Below, one piece after another: positions 18,661-26,885 of a DNA stretch of 32,444 bases (positions are counted from its first letter, which is position 1; every line of letters begins with the position of its first letter). The notes beneath the pieces were generated by a model that had not been told where the DNA came from, ran no database searches, and was given only the letters and a program-made list of their open reading frames with translations. Source of the DNA: an uncultured Paracoccaceae bacterium. GTDB lineage: Bacteria; Pseudomonadota; Alphaproteobacteria; Rhodobacterales; Rhodobacteraceae. The position numbers were made by a program, and so were the translations under genes. The stretch covers positions 1-32,444 of the forward strand of contig CALICM010000092.1 of NCBI GenBank assembly GCA_938049225.1. Reading direction: 5' to 3'.

Positions 18661-19514
18661 CCCTCAGACCCCTCATAGACGCGCCCGACATCCTGGTGGT
18701 CCCTGGCGTTTATGATGGCCTGACAGCGGCCATCGCGGCCCAAGCTGGCTTCCAGGCACTCTACCTTTCCGGCGCCGCCGTGGCCTATACGCGCCTGGGT
18801 CGCCCGGATATCGGCCTGACGTCAGTTACCGAAATGGCCGAGACGATGGCCCTGATCCGTGACCGTGTGGACCTGCCGGTGATCATCGACGCCGATACCG
18901 GCTTCGGTAATGCGCTGAACGCTCAACGTACCATGCGCCTTTACGAGCGTGCAGGCGCCAATGCCCTGCAGATCGAGGATCAAACCTATCCCAAGCGCTG
19001 CGGCCACTTGTCAGACAAATCCCTGATCCCGATTTCCGAGATGTCCGGCAAAATCGCCGCCATGGCCGACGCCCGGATCAGCGCCGACACGATGATCATC
19101 GCCCGCACCGACGCCATTGCCGTCGAAGGTTACGACGCCGCCATCACCCGCGCCGAGGCCTATGTCAGCGTAGGCGCTGACGCTTTGTTCATCGAGGCGC
19201 CCCGCTCCTCTGATGAGCTGCGCGCCATCGCCCAACATTTCGCGGGCCGCGTGCCGCTGATGGCCAATATGGTCGAGGGTGGCGCTACCCCGATCCAATC
19301 CGCCGCCGACCTGCAAGCCATGGGCTATGCACTTGTTATCTTCCCGGGCGGCATCGTCCGGGCGCTGGCCCGGACTGCACAGGACTATTATGCTAATCTG
19401 TTCGCAACGGGCTCGAACGCGGCCTTCACCGACCGGATGTTCGACTTTGACGGCCTCAACCAGCGCCTCGGCACCGCCGAGCTGCTGGCCACCGGCAAAA
19501 CCTACGATCCATGA
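18657..19514 (+). CDS. Isocitrate lyase / PEP mutase family lyase (2-methylisocitrate or dimethylmalate lyase-like)
   Basis: This is a TIM-barrel carbon-carbon lyase of 285 residues. The Mg-binding motif DADTGFGNALNAQRT is near residue 80 and the active-site gate loop is PKRCGHLSDK. A Cys in this loop is typical of lyases (isocitrate, methylisocitrate, 2,3-dimethylmalate) and not of PEP mutase. NMVEGGATP and the C-terminal GYALVIFPGG are also family blocks. Members split 2-hydroxy-dicarboxylates or tricarboxylates to pyruvate or glyoxylate plus a smaller acid. The ATG overlaps the preceding stop; the stop overlaps the next start. In context it would cleave the product of the LeuCD-like hydratase. 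Confidence 0.9.
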   Translation: MTLRPLIDAPDILVVPGVYDGLTAAIAAQAGFQALYLSGAAVAYTRLGRPDIGLTSVTEMAETMALIRDRVDLPVIIDADTGFGNALNAQRTMRLYERAGANALQIEDQTYPKRCGHLSDKSLIPISEMSGKIAAMADARISADTMIIARTDAIAVEGYDAAITRAEAYVSVGADALFIEAPRSSDELRAIAQHFAGRVPLMANMVEGGATPIQSAADLQAMGYALVIFPGGIVRALARTAQDYYANLFATGSNAAFTDRMFDFDGLNQRLGTAELLATGKTYDP

Positions 19515-20893
19515 GCCTGTTGCCCACGCCGGACCTTTTCGACCTGTCCATCGACACGCTTATCATCGGCGCGGGCGCGTGTGGGTTGACCGCCGCCTTG
19601 GCCGCCCATGAAGCGGGCCAATCCGTCCTGGTCCTCGAACGCGACCCCCGCCCCGCGGGTTCCACAGCCCTTAGCGCCGGGCTGATCCCCGCCGCAGGCA
19701 CCCCACAACAGGCCAAAGCGGGGATTATCGATGATCCCGCGCGCTTCGTAGATGACATCCAGGCCAAGGCTCGTGGCGAAAATGACCTTGCCCATGTTAC
19801 CACCCTCGCGACCCAAGCGGCCCCCACGATCCAATGGTTGACCGACACCCACGGCCTGCCCTTCACCGTGGTCAAGGACTTCGACTATCCTGGTCACAGC
19901 CGCCGCCGCATGCATGGTCTGCCCAGCCGCGCCGGTAGCGACCTGATCGACGCCCTGCGCGCGACAGCCGAGGCACAAGGCATCGACATCATCGGCAACC
20001 GCCACGTGACCGGGCTTTTCGCCCAAGGCGCTCGCGTCACAGGCGCCCGCGCCATGCGCCCGGATGGCGAACCCGAGGATATCGGCTGCGTCCGCCTGAT
20101 CCTGGCCAGCAACGGCTTCGGCGGCGACCCGATCCTGGTTGCCCGGTACATGCCGCAAATCAAAGAGGCCCTATGGTTCGGGCACGACGGTAACACAGGC
20201 GACGCGATCCGCTGGGGCACCGCCCTGGGTGCCGAGGCCCAGCACCTGGGCGCTTTCCAAGGACATGGCAACGTTGCACACCCCCATGGTATCTTGATCA
20301 CCTGGGCCACGATGACCGAAGGTGGCATTCAGGTGAACCGCCACGGCCAGCGGTTCTGGGACGAAAGCCAGGGTTATTCCGAAGCCGCGCGCGCGGTGAT
20401 GGCCCAGCCAGGGGGCGCCGCCTGGGCCATCTTCGACATGCGGGTCGCCGCTATCGCACGCCAATTCGCCGACTTTCAGCAAGCCGAGGCCCAAGGCGCC
20501 ATCAAATCAACCGAAACCCTGGCCGATCTCGCACAGCAACTCGGCCTGCCCGCACAAATCCTCGAGGATACCGTCGTTGCCTGTCACGCCGGGCCAGACC
20601 CGTTCGGCCGTGATTTCAGCCCGCTGCAGCCCCTTGCCCCGCCTTTCTGTGGTGTCCGCGTCACAGGCGCTCTGTTTCACACCCAAGGCGGTCTGCGGGT
20701 AGACGATCGCGCCCGCGTCCTGCGCGCTGATGGCACCCCATTGCCCAACCTCTACGCGGGCGGCGGGGCGGCCGTCGGCGTCTCGGGCAGATCCGACAGT
20801 GGCTATCTTTCTGGCAACGGCCTACTGGCGGCTGTAGTCCTGGGCCATCTCGCGGGGCAGGATTGGCCCGACGCAGCGAATCCCTTAAACTGA
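19511..20893 (+). CDS. FAD-dependent dehydrogenase of the fumarate reductase / tricarballylate dehydrogenase family
   Basis: This is a 460-residue flavoprotein with an FAD_binding_2 fold. The dinucleotide motif is [20 protein letters not shown] at about residues 17-36, followed by [18 protein letters not shown]. The C-terminal flavin segment is [17 protein letters not shown] with [20 protein letters not shown]. It resembles TcuA and 3-ketosteroid dehydrogenases more than the larger SdhA. It has no signal peptide, so it is cytosolic. It probably introduces or removes a C=C bond next to a carboxylate. Last gene of the hyu arm; gcdH follows 22 bases later with its own ribosome binding site. Confidence 0.88.
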   Translation: MSLLPTPDLFDLSIDTLIIGAGACGLTAALAAHEAGQSVLVLERDPRPAGSTALSAGLIPAAGTPQQAKAGIIDDPARFVDDIQAKARGENDLAHVTTLATQAAPTIQWLTDTHGLPFTVVKDFDYPGHSRRRMHGLPSRAGSDLIDALRATAEAQGIDIIGNRHVTGLFAQGARVTGARAMRPDGEPEDIGCVRLILASNGFGGDPILVARYMPQIKEALWFGHDGNTGDAIRWGTALGAEAQHLGAFQGHGNVAHPHGILITWATMTEGGIQVNRHGQRFWDESQGYSEAARAVMAQPGGAAWAIFDMRVAAIARQFADFQQAEAQGAIKSTETLADLAQQLGLPAQILEDTVVACHAGPDPFGRDFSPLQPLAPPFCGVRVTGALFHTQGGLRVDDRARVLRADGTPLPNLYAGGGAAVGVSGRSDSGYLSGNGLLAAVVLGHLAGQDWPDAANPLN

Positions 20894-20915
20894 CCCTAAA
20901 TTGAAGGAGGCCACC

Positions 20916-22130
20916 ATGCCCGACGGACAGCATCTGAACCACGGCCCCTCGCTGGCGGCGTTCGACTGGACCGACCCGTTCCATTTGTCAGCCCAATTGA
21001 CCGACGAGGAGCGGCAGGTTGCCAACAGCGCCCTTGCCTATGCGTCGGACAAGCTGGCCCCCCGTGTCACCGACGCCTACCTGAACGAGGACATCACCCC
21101 CGAGATTTTCGTCGAAATGGGCGACATGGGCCTGCTGGGCATCACCATACCCGAGGCCTATGGCGGCCTTGGCGCGGGCTATGTGACCTACGGCCTGGTC
21201 GCGCGCGAGGTCGAGCGCGTGGACAGCGGCTATCGTTCGATGATGTCCGTCCAATCGTCGCTGGTGATGTACCCCATCCACGCCTATGGTTCTGAGGAGC
21301 AGAAGCAAAAATACCTGCCCGGCCTGGCGGCGGGCACGTTGATCGGCTGTTTCGGCCTGACGGAACCCGACGCGGGCTCGGACCCCGGCGGCATGAAAAC
21401 CCGTGCTGAAAAGACCGCCAACGGCTATCGGTTGACCGGCGCGAAGATGTGGATCTCGAACAGTCCGATCGCCGATGTCTTTGTTATCTGGGCCAAATCC
21501 GACGCCCACGGCGGCAAGATCCGCGGCTTTGTGCTCGAAAAGGGCATGCAGGGTCTTTCGGCCCCCAAGATCGGGGGCAAACTCAGCTTGCGCGCATCCG
21601 TCACTGGCGAGATCGTGATGGAGGGTGTCGAGGTTGGCGAGGATGCCCTTCTGCCCGGGGTCGAGGGTCTGAAGGGTCCCTTCGGTTGCCTCAACCGCGC
21701 GCGCTATGGCATCAGTTGGGGTGTGATGGGCGCGGCCGAGACCTGCTGGCACCGCGCCCGCCAGTACGGGTTGGACCGGGTGCAGTTTGGCAGGCCGCTG
21801 GCGCAAACGCAGCTGTTTCAAAAGAAGCTGGCAGATATGCAGACCGAGATCGCTCTGGGTCTGCAGGCTTCGTTACGTGTTGGTCGTATGCTGGACGAGG
21901 GCACGGCGGCGCCGGAAGCCATCAGCCTGATCAAGCGCAACAATTGCGGTAAAGCCCTTGAGATCGCACGGCATGCCCGCGACATGCATGGCGGCAATGG
22001 CATTATGGCCGAATACCACGTTATGCGCCATGCGCAGAACTTGGAAACGGTGAACACCTACGAGGGGACGCATGACGTGCACGCACTGATTCTCGGGCGG
22101 GCGCAAACGGGTTTGCAGGCGTTCTTTTAA
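20916..22130 (+). CDS. gcdH: Glutaryl-CoA dehydrogenase
   Basis: GcdH oxidises and decarboxylates glutaryl-CoA to crotonyl-CoA in lysine, tryptophan and dicarboxylate breakdown, passing electrons to ETF. The 404 residues have the acyl-CoA dehydrogenase fold. [20 protein letters not shown] is the FAD/substrate block. The catalytic Glu is in [20 protein letters not shown], and [16 protein letters not shown] is typical of GcdH. The ATG at 20916 is preceded by AAGGAGGCCACC; a TTG 15 bases upstream is less likely. It may be part of the preceding arm by cotranscription, but its reaction does not need the other genes. Confidence 0.93.
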   Translation: MPDGQHLNHGPSLAAFDWTDPFHLSAQLTDEERQVANSALAYASDKLAPRVTDAYLNEDITPEIFVEMGDMGLLGITIPEAYGGLGAGYVTYGLVAREVERVDSGYRSMMSVQSSLVMYPIHAYGSEEQKQKYLPGLAAGTLIGCFGLTEPDAGSDPGGMKTRAEKTANGYRLTGAKMWISNSPIADVFVIWAKSDAHGGKIRGFVLEKGMQGLSAPKIGGKLSLRASVTGEIVMEGVEVGEDALLPGVEGLKGPFGCLNRARYGISWGVMGAAETCWHRARQYGLDRVQFGRPLAQTQLFQKKLADMQTEIALGLQASLRVGRMLDEGTAAPEAISLIKRNNCGKALEIARHARDMHGGNGIMAEYHVMRHAQNLETVNTYEGTHDVHALILGRAQTGLQAFF

Positions 22131-22158
22131 AGTGCGGGCTTAAAAAGCAAGTACTGGT

Positions 22159-22173
22159 TTTCGAATCGGACAC
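22159..22173. repeat. 15-bp motif matching the IS5-type end at the right edge
   Basis: On the minus strand this reads GTGTCCGATTCGAAA. At 32302-32316 the plus strand reads GTGTCCGACTCGAAA just beyond a transposase stop, a 14 of 15 match. It could be a leftover terminal repeat of the same IS, or chance. Confidence 0.35.
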
Positions 22174-22199
22174 AAAGTCGAGACAAACAGCGCTCATGA

Positions 22200-22442
22200 G
22201 GCTTGGTTAAGAGGTCGCCTGGTGTTGTGGGGGGGAAACAACACCAGGCGCCTTTGGGGCCGCTATTCCAAGCGGCCGTACCTCTGCGGCATGGTGGGGG
22301 GACCCGCAGGGTATTCGCAGTTTTTGTCAGAGCTTCGTCGTTCAGGGTTTTGGGTACATGGACCAGATATCAGTCCAACAGCGTACCACCCGACCTACAG
22401 AACCGTGCTTTGGAACGGTTTATTGATCAGCCTAACCAAGCC
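22200..22442 (+). ncRNA. Multi-branched structured element, candidate non-coding RNA
   Basis: Exact complements close this stretch: GGCTTGGTTA (22200-22209) with TAACCAAGCC (22433-22442). Inside are AGAGGT (22210-22215) with ACCTCT (22280-22285), enclosing a 13-bp perfect hairpin (22216-22228 with 22238-22250, loop GGGGGGGAA) and a 7-bp hairpin (22258-22264 with 22271-22277). Further hairpins are CTGCGG/CCGCAG (22284-22289, 22304-22309), GGTAC/GTACC (22353-22357, 22383-22387) and AACCGT/ACGGTT (22401-22406, 22415-22420). CGCAG at 22316-22320 precedes TTTTT and could pair with 22284-22288 as a terminator. No RNA family was recognised and no promoter is clear, so strand is a guess. Confidence 0.45.
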
Positions 22443-22691
22443 ACCGCTTGTCTTGCTCCTTCTTCGATCGACCAGCGCGTGTGCGCGGTGCTGGCCAGGC
22501 AGCGGTTGGATGACGCGCCGATCAACGCCACAGCGCCGGTCTGCCCGCAGCACGGGAGCGTTGGTGTTCAGCACCTTAACGCCCTCGGGCCCACGACGAT
22601 CCGCGCCGTGCAACCGCCACTCCGGATTCGCCGCGCCAGCGGTTTTGCCCTGATGGGCCTGTGAGTTAGAGTCTGGTGTTATCGCGTCCAT
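22395..22691 (-). CDS. Hypothetical 98-residue reading frame, doubtful
   Basis: The frame begins MDAITPDSNSQAHQGKTAG and is rich in Arg, with no motif, membrane segment or family that I recognise. AAGGAATAG before the ATG is a fair ribosome binding site. The 3' end runs into the structured element and most of its codons lie in GC-rich DNA where open frames occur by chance. It may be a remnant of a lost gene or no gene. No neighbour suggests a role. Confidence 0.2.
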   Translation of the reverse strand: MDAITPDSNSQAHQGKTAGAANPEWRLHGADRRGPEGVKVLNTNAPVLRADRRCGVDRRVIQPLPGQHRAHALVDRRRSKTSGGLVRLINKPFQSTVL

Positions 22692-23050
22692 TGTTTTCTA
22701 TTCCTTATGCGGATCAAGATATCAGTACAAAACCCCGACAACACTAAGGGGTCCAACCCAACTCACACATGAAACATGGCAGATCTACCACGCGAAATAT
22801 TGCACGTAGAGACTAACAACTTGTCTCGGACAATCAAAATACATGACTACTAGAGAAAGTCGCTACTATCGGCGCCAAACAGTTAATACCGTTTAAAAAA
22901 CTTAACGAAGGTTAAAGCGAAGCCACAAGATTTGGCAACGCTTTTTGCGCTTATGTCTCGGAATTTGAAGACATTAGCTCTTTAGCCGTGTCCTTCGTAC
23001 AATGGTTGCGAGGTGCGGCCCGGTTTAAGCCAGGCCACAGATCGCAGCCA
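22443..23050. other. Region without a convincing gene
   Basis: Apart from the doubtful frame at 22395-22691 I see no gene here. Bases 22690-22985 are richer in A and T than the surroundings and look like ordinary intergenic DNA or a decayed sequence. An imperfect 20-base palindrome GGCCCGGTTTAAGCCAGGCC lies at about 23019-23038 just past the araC-type gene and may end its transcript. Confidence 0.5.
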
Positions 23051-23956
23051 TCATTGGTTCAAGCTGGCCCGCCGAAACGCTGCTGGCGTCACACCGCCGT
23101 GCTGCTTGAACACTTTGGTCAGATGCGACTGCCCTGCAAAACCGCACATCAATGCGATATGCGAGATCGGGGTATCCGTCTTTGATAGGAGGTCCTTTGC
23201 ACGTTCAACGCGCCGCGCGAAAACATACCGCAGCGGACTAACCCCAACCGCCTGTTTGAAAGATCGATTGAAGTGTGAGATCGACATGCCCCCCACATCC
23301 GCAAGCTCAATCAGGCCCAAAGGCTCTTCCAGATGCGCTTCGATATAGTCTTTGACACGCTGAAGGCGTGTCCGCGCGAAACCGCTTTTGTATCCGAGAT
23401 CGGCGCTGTCACGCGGCCCAGCCTGTATAAGACGACAGGTGCGCGCGATCAGTGCAATCGCCAAGGACTCCATTACCAAGCGATCAGGCTCTTCGCCCAA
23501 CTGCCTGCTGTTCAACATCATCGAGATCCCGGCGCGACCAAAGCTGGCTGCGACCGCATCAGGTTGGTACTTCATAAAATCCATTTGTGCGGCATCCATA
23601 GTGAATTCACGCTCAATAAAATCAGCCCAAAAGCGCGGACAGAACTCCACCAAAAACCCGGGAAGTACGTTCTCGACGCCGATATCGAACTCCCCACCAG
23701 CTGGAACAAACCCAATGCTGTCGGCCGGTACGATTTCCTCGCGCCGTTTGTCTGAATTCCACGCCCAATTGTGCTGCACCGCGTTTAGATTCACATCAAT
23801 GAACGGCCGCTCCACTGCCCACTTCACATCAACCGCGCCGGGTGGCAGGAAAACAAAACGCATGCGATCCAACTCAAGCTCGCGGGTTGTTTTCGGCAAA
23901 CCCTCAAACAGCACTTTTTGGGCTTGCGCATCTGCGACTTCCAAAGTTTCACTCAT
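23051..23956 (-). CDS. AraC-family transcriptional regulator
   Basis: This is a DNA-binding regulator of 301 residues. The C-terminal AraC domain of two helix-turn-helix units is clear: KDYIEAHLEEPLGLIELADV, GGMSISHFNRSFKQAVGVSP, then ISHIALMCGFAGQSHLTKVF with KQHGGVTPAAFRR. The N-terminal part (about 190 residues) is a probable effector or dimer domain with no family I can name. The ATG at 23956 is chosen over a TTG four codons upstream. Palindromes lie in the 138 bases before it. It stands alone, so its targets are unknown; the gcdH side and its own promoter are candidates. Confidence 0.9.
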   Translation of the reverse strand: MSETLEVADAQAQKVLFEGLPKTTRELELDRMRFVFLPPGAVDVKWAVERPFIDVNLNAVQHNWAWNSDKRREEIVPADSIGFVPAGGEFDIGVENVLPGFLVEFCPRFWADFIEREFTMDAAQMDFMKYQPDAVAASFGRAGISMMLNSRQLGEEPDRLVMESLAIALIARTCRLIQAGPRDSADLGYKSGFARTRLQRVKDYIEAHLEEPLGLIELADVGGMSISHFNRSFKQAVGVSPLRYVFARRVERAKDLLSKTDTPISHIALMCGFAGQSHLTKVFKQHGGVTPAAFRRASLNQ

Positions 23957-24021
23957 CAATTTCCCCAACAGGCATCTGTCAACTCTGAACTTTCCGGAAT
24001 CAACCCGATGAGTTTGGCGAT

Positions 24022-24075
24022 TTTACGTTAACGTGACGTAAACACGACCACCTTGCCGCCCCAGGCGTTAACGCC
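24022..24075. promoter_or_regulatory. Palindromes upstream of the araC-type gene
   Basis: TTTACGT (24022-24028) and ACGTAAA (24036-24042) form a 7-7-7 inverted repeat, and the 10-base palindrome ACGTTAACGT lies within it at 24025-24034. A perfect 12-base palindrome GGCGTTAACGCC lies at 24064-24075. All are in the gap before the araC-type start, so they are candidate operator sites, possibly autoregulatory. Confidence 0.45.
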
Positions 24076-24094
24076 GCGACGCAAGGAGGAGGTG

Positions 24095-24538
24095 TCATCG
24101 CTTCACGAACAGCAGTTTGTCCAACCGCTCTAAAAACCGCGACCGGTCGAATTTCGAGAATGATCTCCCGCTGCCTTGCAGAAACGGATCCGCCGCGCGC
24201 AAATCCGCCATCAGGTCCCGGCTCGCAAGACGTGGGCCAATGTTCCGACTGTCCAGCACCTGTCCATCATGGGTGAGAACCTTGGCCCCGCCCTCGATAC
24301 AGCGCGCCGCCAAGGGCAGATCGGCGGTCACACAAATGTCGCCGGGACCCGCCTGATCAGCGATCCATTTATCCGCCTCATCCGGGCCGTCGGGCACGAC
24401 AACCACCTGTACCAATGGATCGGACATTGGGCGCAGACCGCCGTTGCACACCAGCTTCACCGGCACTTTGTGCCGGGCCGCAACGCGCTGCACCTCGGCC
24501 TTCACGGGGCAGGCATCAGCGTCAACATAGATCGTCAC
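24095..24538 (-). CDS. yaiI: YaiI/YqxD (DUF188) family protein
   Basis: This is a conserved cytosolic protein of 147 residues with a PIN-like fold and unknown function. Family marks are the start [20 protein letters not shown], then [40 protein letters not shown] and the late [19 protein letters not shown]. The acidic residues in DADACP and TADLPLA could bind a metal. Its start overlaps the fghA stop (ATGA), so the two are coupled. No link to formaldehyde metabolism is known. Confidence 0.93.
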   Translation of the reverse strand: MTIYVDADACPVKAEVQRVAARHKVPVKLVCNGGLRPMSDPLVQVVVVPDGPDEADKWIADQAGPGDICVTADLPLAARCIEGGAKVLTHDGQVLDSRNIGPRLASRDLMADLRAADPFLQGSGRSFSKFDRSRFLERLDKLLFVKR

Positions 24539-25362
24539 AGCAGCGCGTCAGCGTGGAATGCCATATGATCGGGCATGAAGCTGGCGATAAAGAAATAACT
24601 GTGATCATAGCCCGCCTGCAGGCGAAAGGTCATCGGCTGGCGCCGCAGTGCTGCCGCCTCGACCAGCGCCTCGGGGCGCAGCAAATCCAGAAACTCGTCG
24701 TTTGTGCCTTGGTCGATCAGCAGCGGCGCGTCCAGCCCCCGCTCGCGCATCAAGACCGTCGCGTCATGCACGCCCCAGCGACCTTCATCGGGCCCCAGAT
24801 AGGCAGCGAGTTGCTTGCGCCCCCAGTCCGAGGCCGTCGGATGCGCAATCGGCGCAAAGGCGGACACTGATTGGAAGCGGTCCGGAAAGGCCATCGCCAC
24901 GGTCAGCGCCCCATGCCCGCCCATCGAATGCCCGGTGATGCCCTGCCGGGCCTCGTCCAGATCGAAATTGCGAAACAACAGTTTGGGCAACTCGTCAGTG
25001 ATATAGCTCCACATATTGAAATGCGGCGCCCAAGGCGCCTGCGTTGCATCCACGTAAAACCCAGCCCCCTGTCCCAGATCATAGGCTGCGTCATCCGCCA
25101 CATCTGCCCCCCCCCGGGGCGAGGTGTCGGGCATCACCACGGCCATCCCATGCTGTGCCGCCCAGCCCTGGGCCCCCGCTTTGGTCATTGCGTTTTCATG
25201 CGTGCAAGTCAGGCCCGACAGGTACCAAAGCAACGGATGCGGCCCTGGCCCGGGGGGCAGAAACAGAGCAAAGGTCATGTCACAGGCGCAAACCTTGGAC
25301 GAGTGGGTATAGACGCCCTGCATACCCTCAAAGCATTTGGTCTCGCTGACCGTTTCCATCAT
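24535..25362 (-). CDS. fghA: S-formylglutathione hydrolase
   Basis: This serine hydrolase releases formate from S-formylglutathione, the second step of glutathione-dependent formaldehyde oxidation. It has 275 residues with an alpha/beta-hydrolase fold. The nucleophile Ser146 is in [30 protein letters not shown] and [12 protein letters not shown] are esterase D family blocks, and the catalytic Asp and His are likely in [11 protein letters not shown] and AGYDHSYFF. The start may be either of two adjacent ATGs. It pairs in function with frmA at 28039-29151, which is 2.7 kb away with unrelated genes between. Confidence 0.95.
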   Translation of the reverse strand: MMETVSETKCFEGMQGVYTHSSKVCACDMTFALFLPPGPGPHPLLWYLSGLTCTHENAMTKAGAQGWAAQHGMAVVMPDTSPRGGADVADDAAYDLGQGAGFYVDATQAPWAPHFNMWSYITDELPKLLFRNFDLDEARQGITGHSMGGHGALTVAMAFPDRFQSVSAFAPIAHPTASDWGRKQLAAYLGPDEGRWGVHDATVLMRERGLDAPLLIDQGTNDEFLDLLRPEALVEAAALRRQPMTFRLQAGYDHSYFFIASFMPDHMAFHADALL

Positions 25363-25370
25363 CCACCCCC

Positions 25371-26291
25371 TTAACTGACCAACCCAATTACCACAGACAG
25401 TGTCACAATACTGATGATCGTCGAGACCAAAATCGCCGACGACACCCGCGCTGGTGCCACCCCATAATGCTGCGCCACGATATAGATATTACCCGCCACC
25501 GGCATCGCGGCACTGGCCACCATCACCGCGACAACCGGTGCTGGCAAACCGAATAGCAATGCCATCACCCATACAGCCACCGGATGGATCAGCAGTTTTG
25601 CAGTACTCAGCCAAAGGGCAACGCTAAAGCGCTCGGCCGATTTATCCGCAAGTGAAGCTCCGATGGCAAACAGTGCACACGGCGTCGCCGCGCCCCCCAA
25701 GAGGTTCAGAAACTCCGCCGCTGGTCCAGGCACGGGCAGCGCCAGGTAAGACCACGCCAGGCCCGCCAGGATCGACATGATCATCGGGTTCTTGAGCAGC
25801 CCCATCACCACGCGCGCGACCAAGGTCAGCCGGATCCGCCCCTCGCGGGCCGCCACCACAATCGCCACGATCAGCGAGCCAAAGATGATCAGATCCACCG
25901 CCAGCATCGTCATGATCGGCCCCGCCGCCATCGGCCCCAGCAGGATCACCAACATCGGCAACCCCAAGAAGCCAATGTTGCCGATGACCCCGCATTGCGC
26001 CTCGACCGCGGCCTCGGCAAAACCCGTGCCGCGACGCAGGGCAACCAGGGTCACGAATACATAGACCGCCGCCGTCGCGATCAGATAGCTCAACGCCAGA
26101 TCGCGGTTGAAAATCTGGACGAAGGGCAGGTTCGACGCGAAATTGAACAGCATCGCCGACAGTGCAAAGTAAAAGACAAATTGGGTCAGATGCGCGACCG
26201 CCTCGCCCCGGAACAGCCCGGTGCGCGCCGCACCATAGCCGGTGCCGATTAGCAGGAAAAACGGCACGATCTTCAGGAAAATCTCGATCAA
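25371..26291 (-). CDS. AEC-family auxin-efflux-carrier-like permease
   Basis: This is an inner-membrane carrier of 306 residues with about ten hydrophobic segments. Family blocks include IEIFLKIVPFFLLIGTGYGA at the start and GVIGNIGFLGLPMLVILLGP, with a late AMPVAGNIYIVAQHYGV. Bacterial AEC proteins move small organic acids such as malate or malonate. The start is a TTG at 26291 that overlaps the GNAT stop (TTGA). Homology supports it because the family begins with this segment; the open frame upstream reads the GNAT gene in another frame. It ends 8 bases before fghA. Confidence 0.9.
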   Translation of the reverse strand: MIEIFLKIVPFFLLIGTGYGAARTGLFRGEAVAHLTQFVFYFALSAMLFNFASNLPFVQIFNRDLALSYLIATAAVYVFVTLVALRRGTGFAEAAVEAQCGVIGNIGFLGLPMLVILLGPMAAGPIMTMLAVDLIIFGSLIVAIVVAAREGRIRLTLVARVVMGLLKNPMIMSILAGLAWSYLALPVPGPAAEFLNLLGGAATPCALFAIGASLADKSAERFSVALWLSTAKLLIHPVAVWVMALLFGLPAPVVAVMVASAAMPVAGNIYIVAQHYGVAPARVSSAILVSTIISIVTLSVVIGLVS

Positions 26292-26779
26292 AGCCGGGCC
26301 ATCATCACCAGCGCATCGACATAAGCCCCACGGGGGTCGCAAAACGCCTCTGGCAGCCGGCCCACCACCTCGAACCCGTGGCTTTCCCACAAAGCGATCG
26401 CGCGGGTGTTGTTGGCGACGACGAAATTGAACTGCATCGCCCGAAAGCCCATCGCACGCGCTTGATCCAAGCTGTGCGCCAACATTGCCCGCGCCACGCC
26501 TTGCCCCTGCGCGGCCTCAGCCGTCACAAACCCGCAATTGCACACATGCGCCCCGCCGCCCGCCTGATTGGCCCCAATGTAATAGGTCCCCAACACCTGC
26601 GGACCCCGCTCCGCCACAAATACCGTATGCCCGCCGCGCCAATAAGCCAGCGCCGCCGCCCGCCCAATATCCCTAGGCTGGCAATAGGTCTCCCCCGCCC
26701 GAAACACCGGTTCCAACAGGCCCCAAAGCGCATCATCATCGCCCGAAGTGGCGGCACGGAGGGTAAGCTCAGGCAGCAT
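26288..26779 (-). CDS. GNAT-family N-acetyltransferase
   Basis: This is a 163-residue acetyl-CoA-dependent transferase. The pyrophosphate-binding motif is EAAQGQGVARAMLAHSLDQA near residue 90, followed by the strand MQFNFVVANNTRAIALWESH and GFEVVGRLPEAF, the usual GNAT ending. ATG 26779 is chosen because homology begins there; the frame is open further upstream without family features. It is probably cotranscribed with the AEC gene through the overlap. The acceptor cannot be told. Confidence 0.9.
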   Translation of the reverse strand: MLPELTLRAATSGDDDALWGLLEPVFRAGETYCQPRDIGRAAALAYWRGGHTVFVAERGPQVLGTYYIGANQAGGGAHVCNCGFVTAEAAQGQGVARAMLAHSLDQARAMGFRAMQFNFVVANNTRAIALWESHGFEVVGRLPEAFCDPRGAYVDALVMMARL

Positions 26780-26885
26780 ACAACACCCGAAAAAGGAAAC
26801 GGGCTCAGGCCCTAAACCACCAGTTGGTCTGGCGCTATTCGGGCATACCAGCCACAACGCTAAGGGACAACGCCCGCCAGCACAG

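Noticed and set aside
22150-22180. tRNA T-arm (TTCGAATC)
   Set aside because: No acceptor, D or anticodon arms can be built around it.
22200-22442. Integron attC site (GTTAAG and GCCTAAC at the ends)
   Set aside because: The order of the core sites is reversed for attC, and no integrase or cassette array is present.
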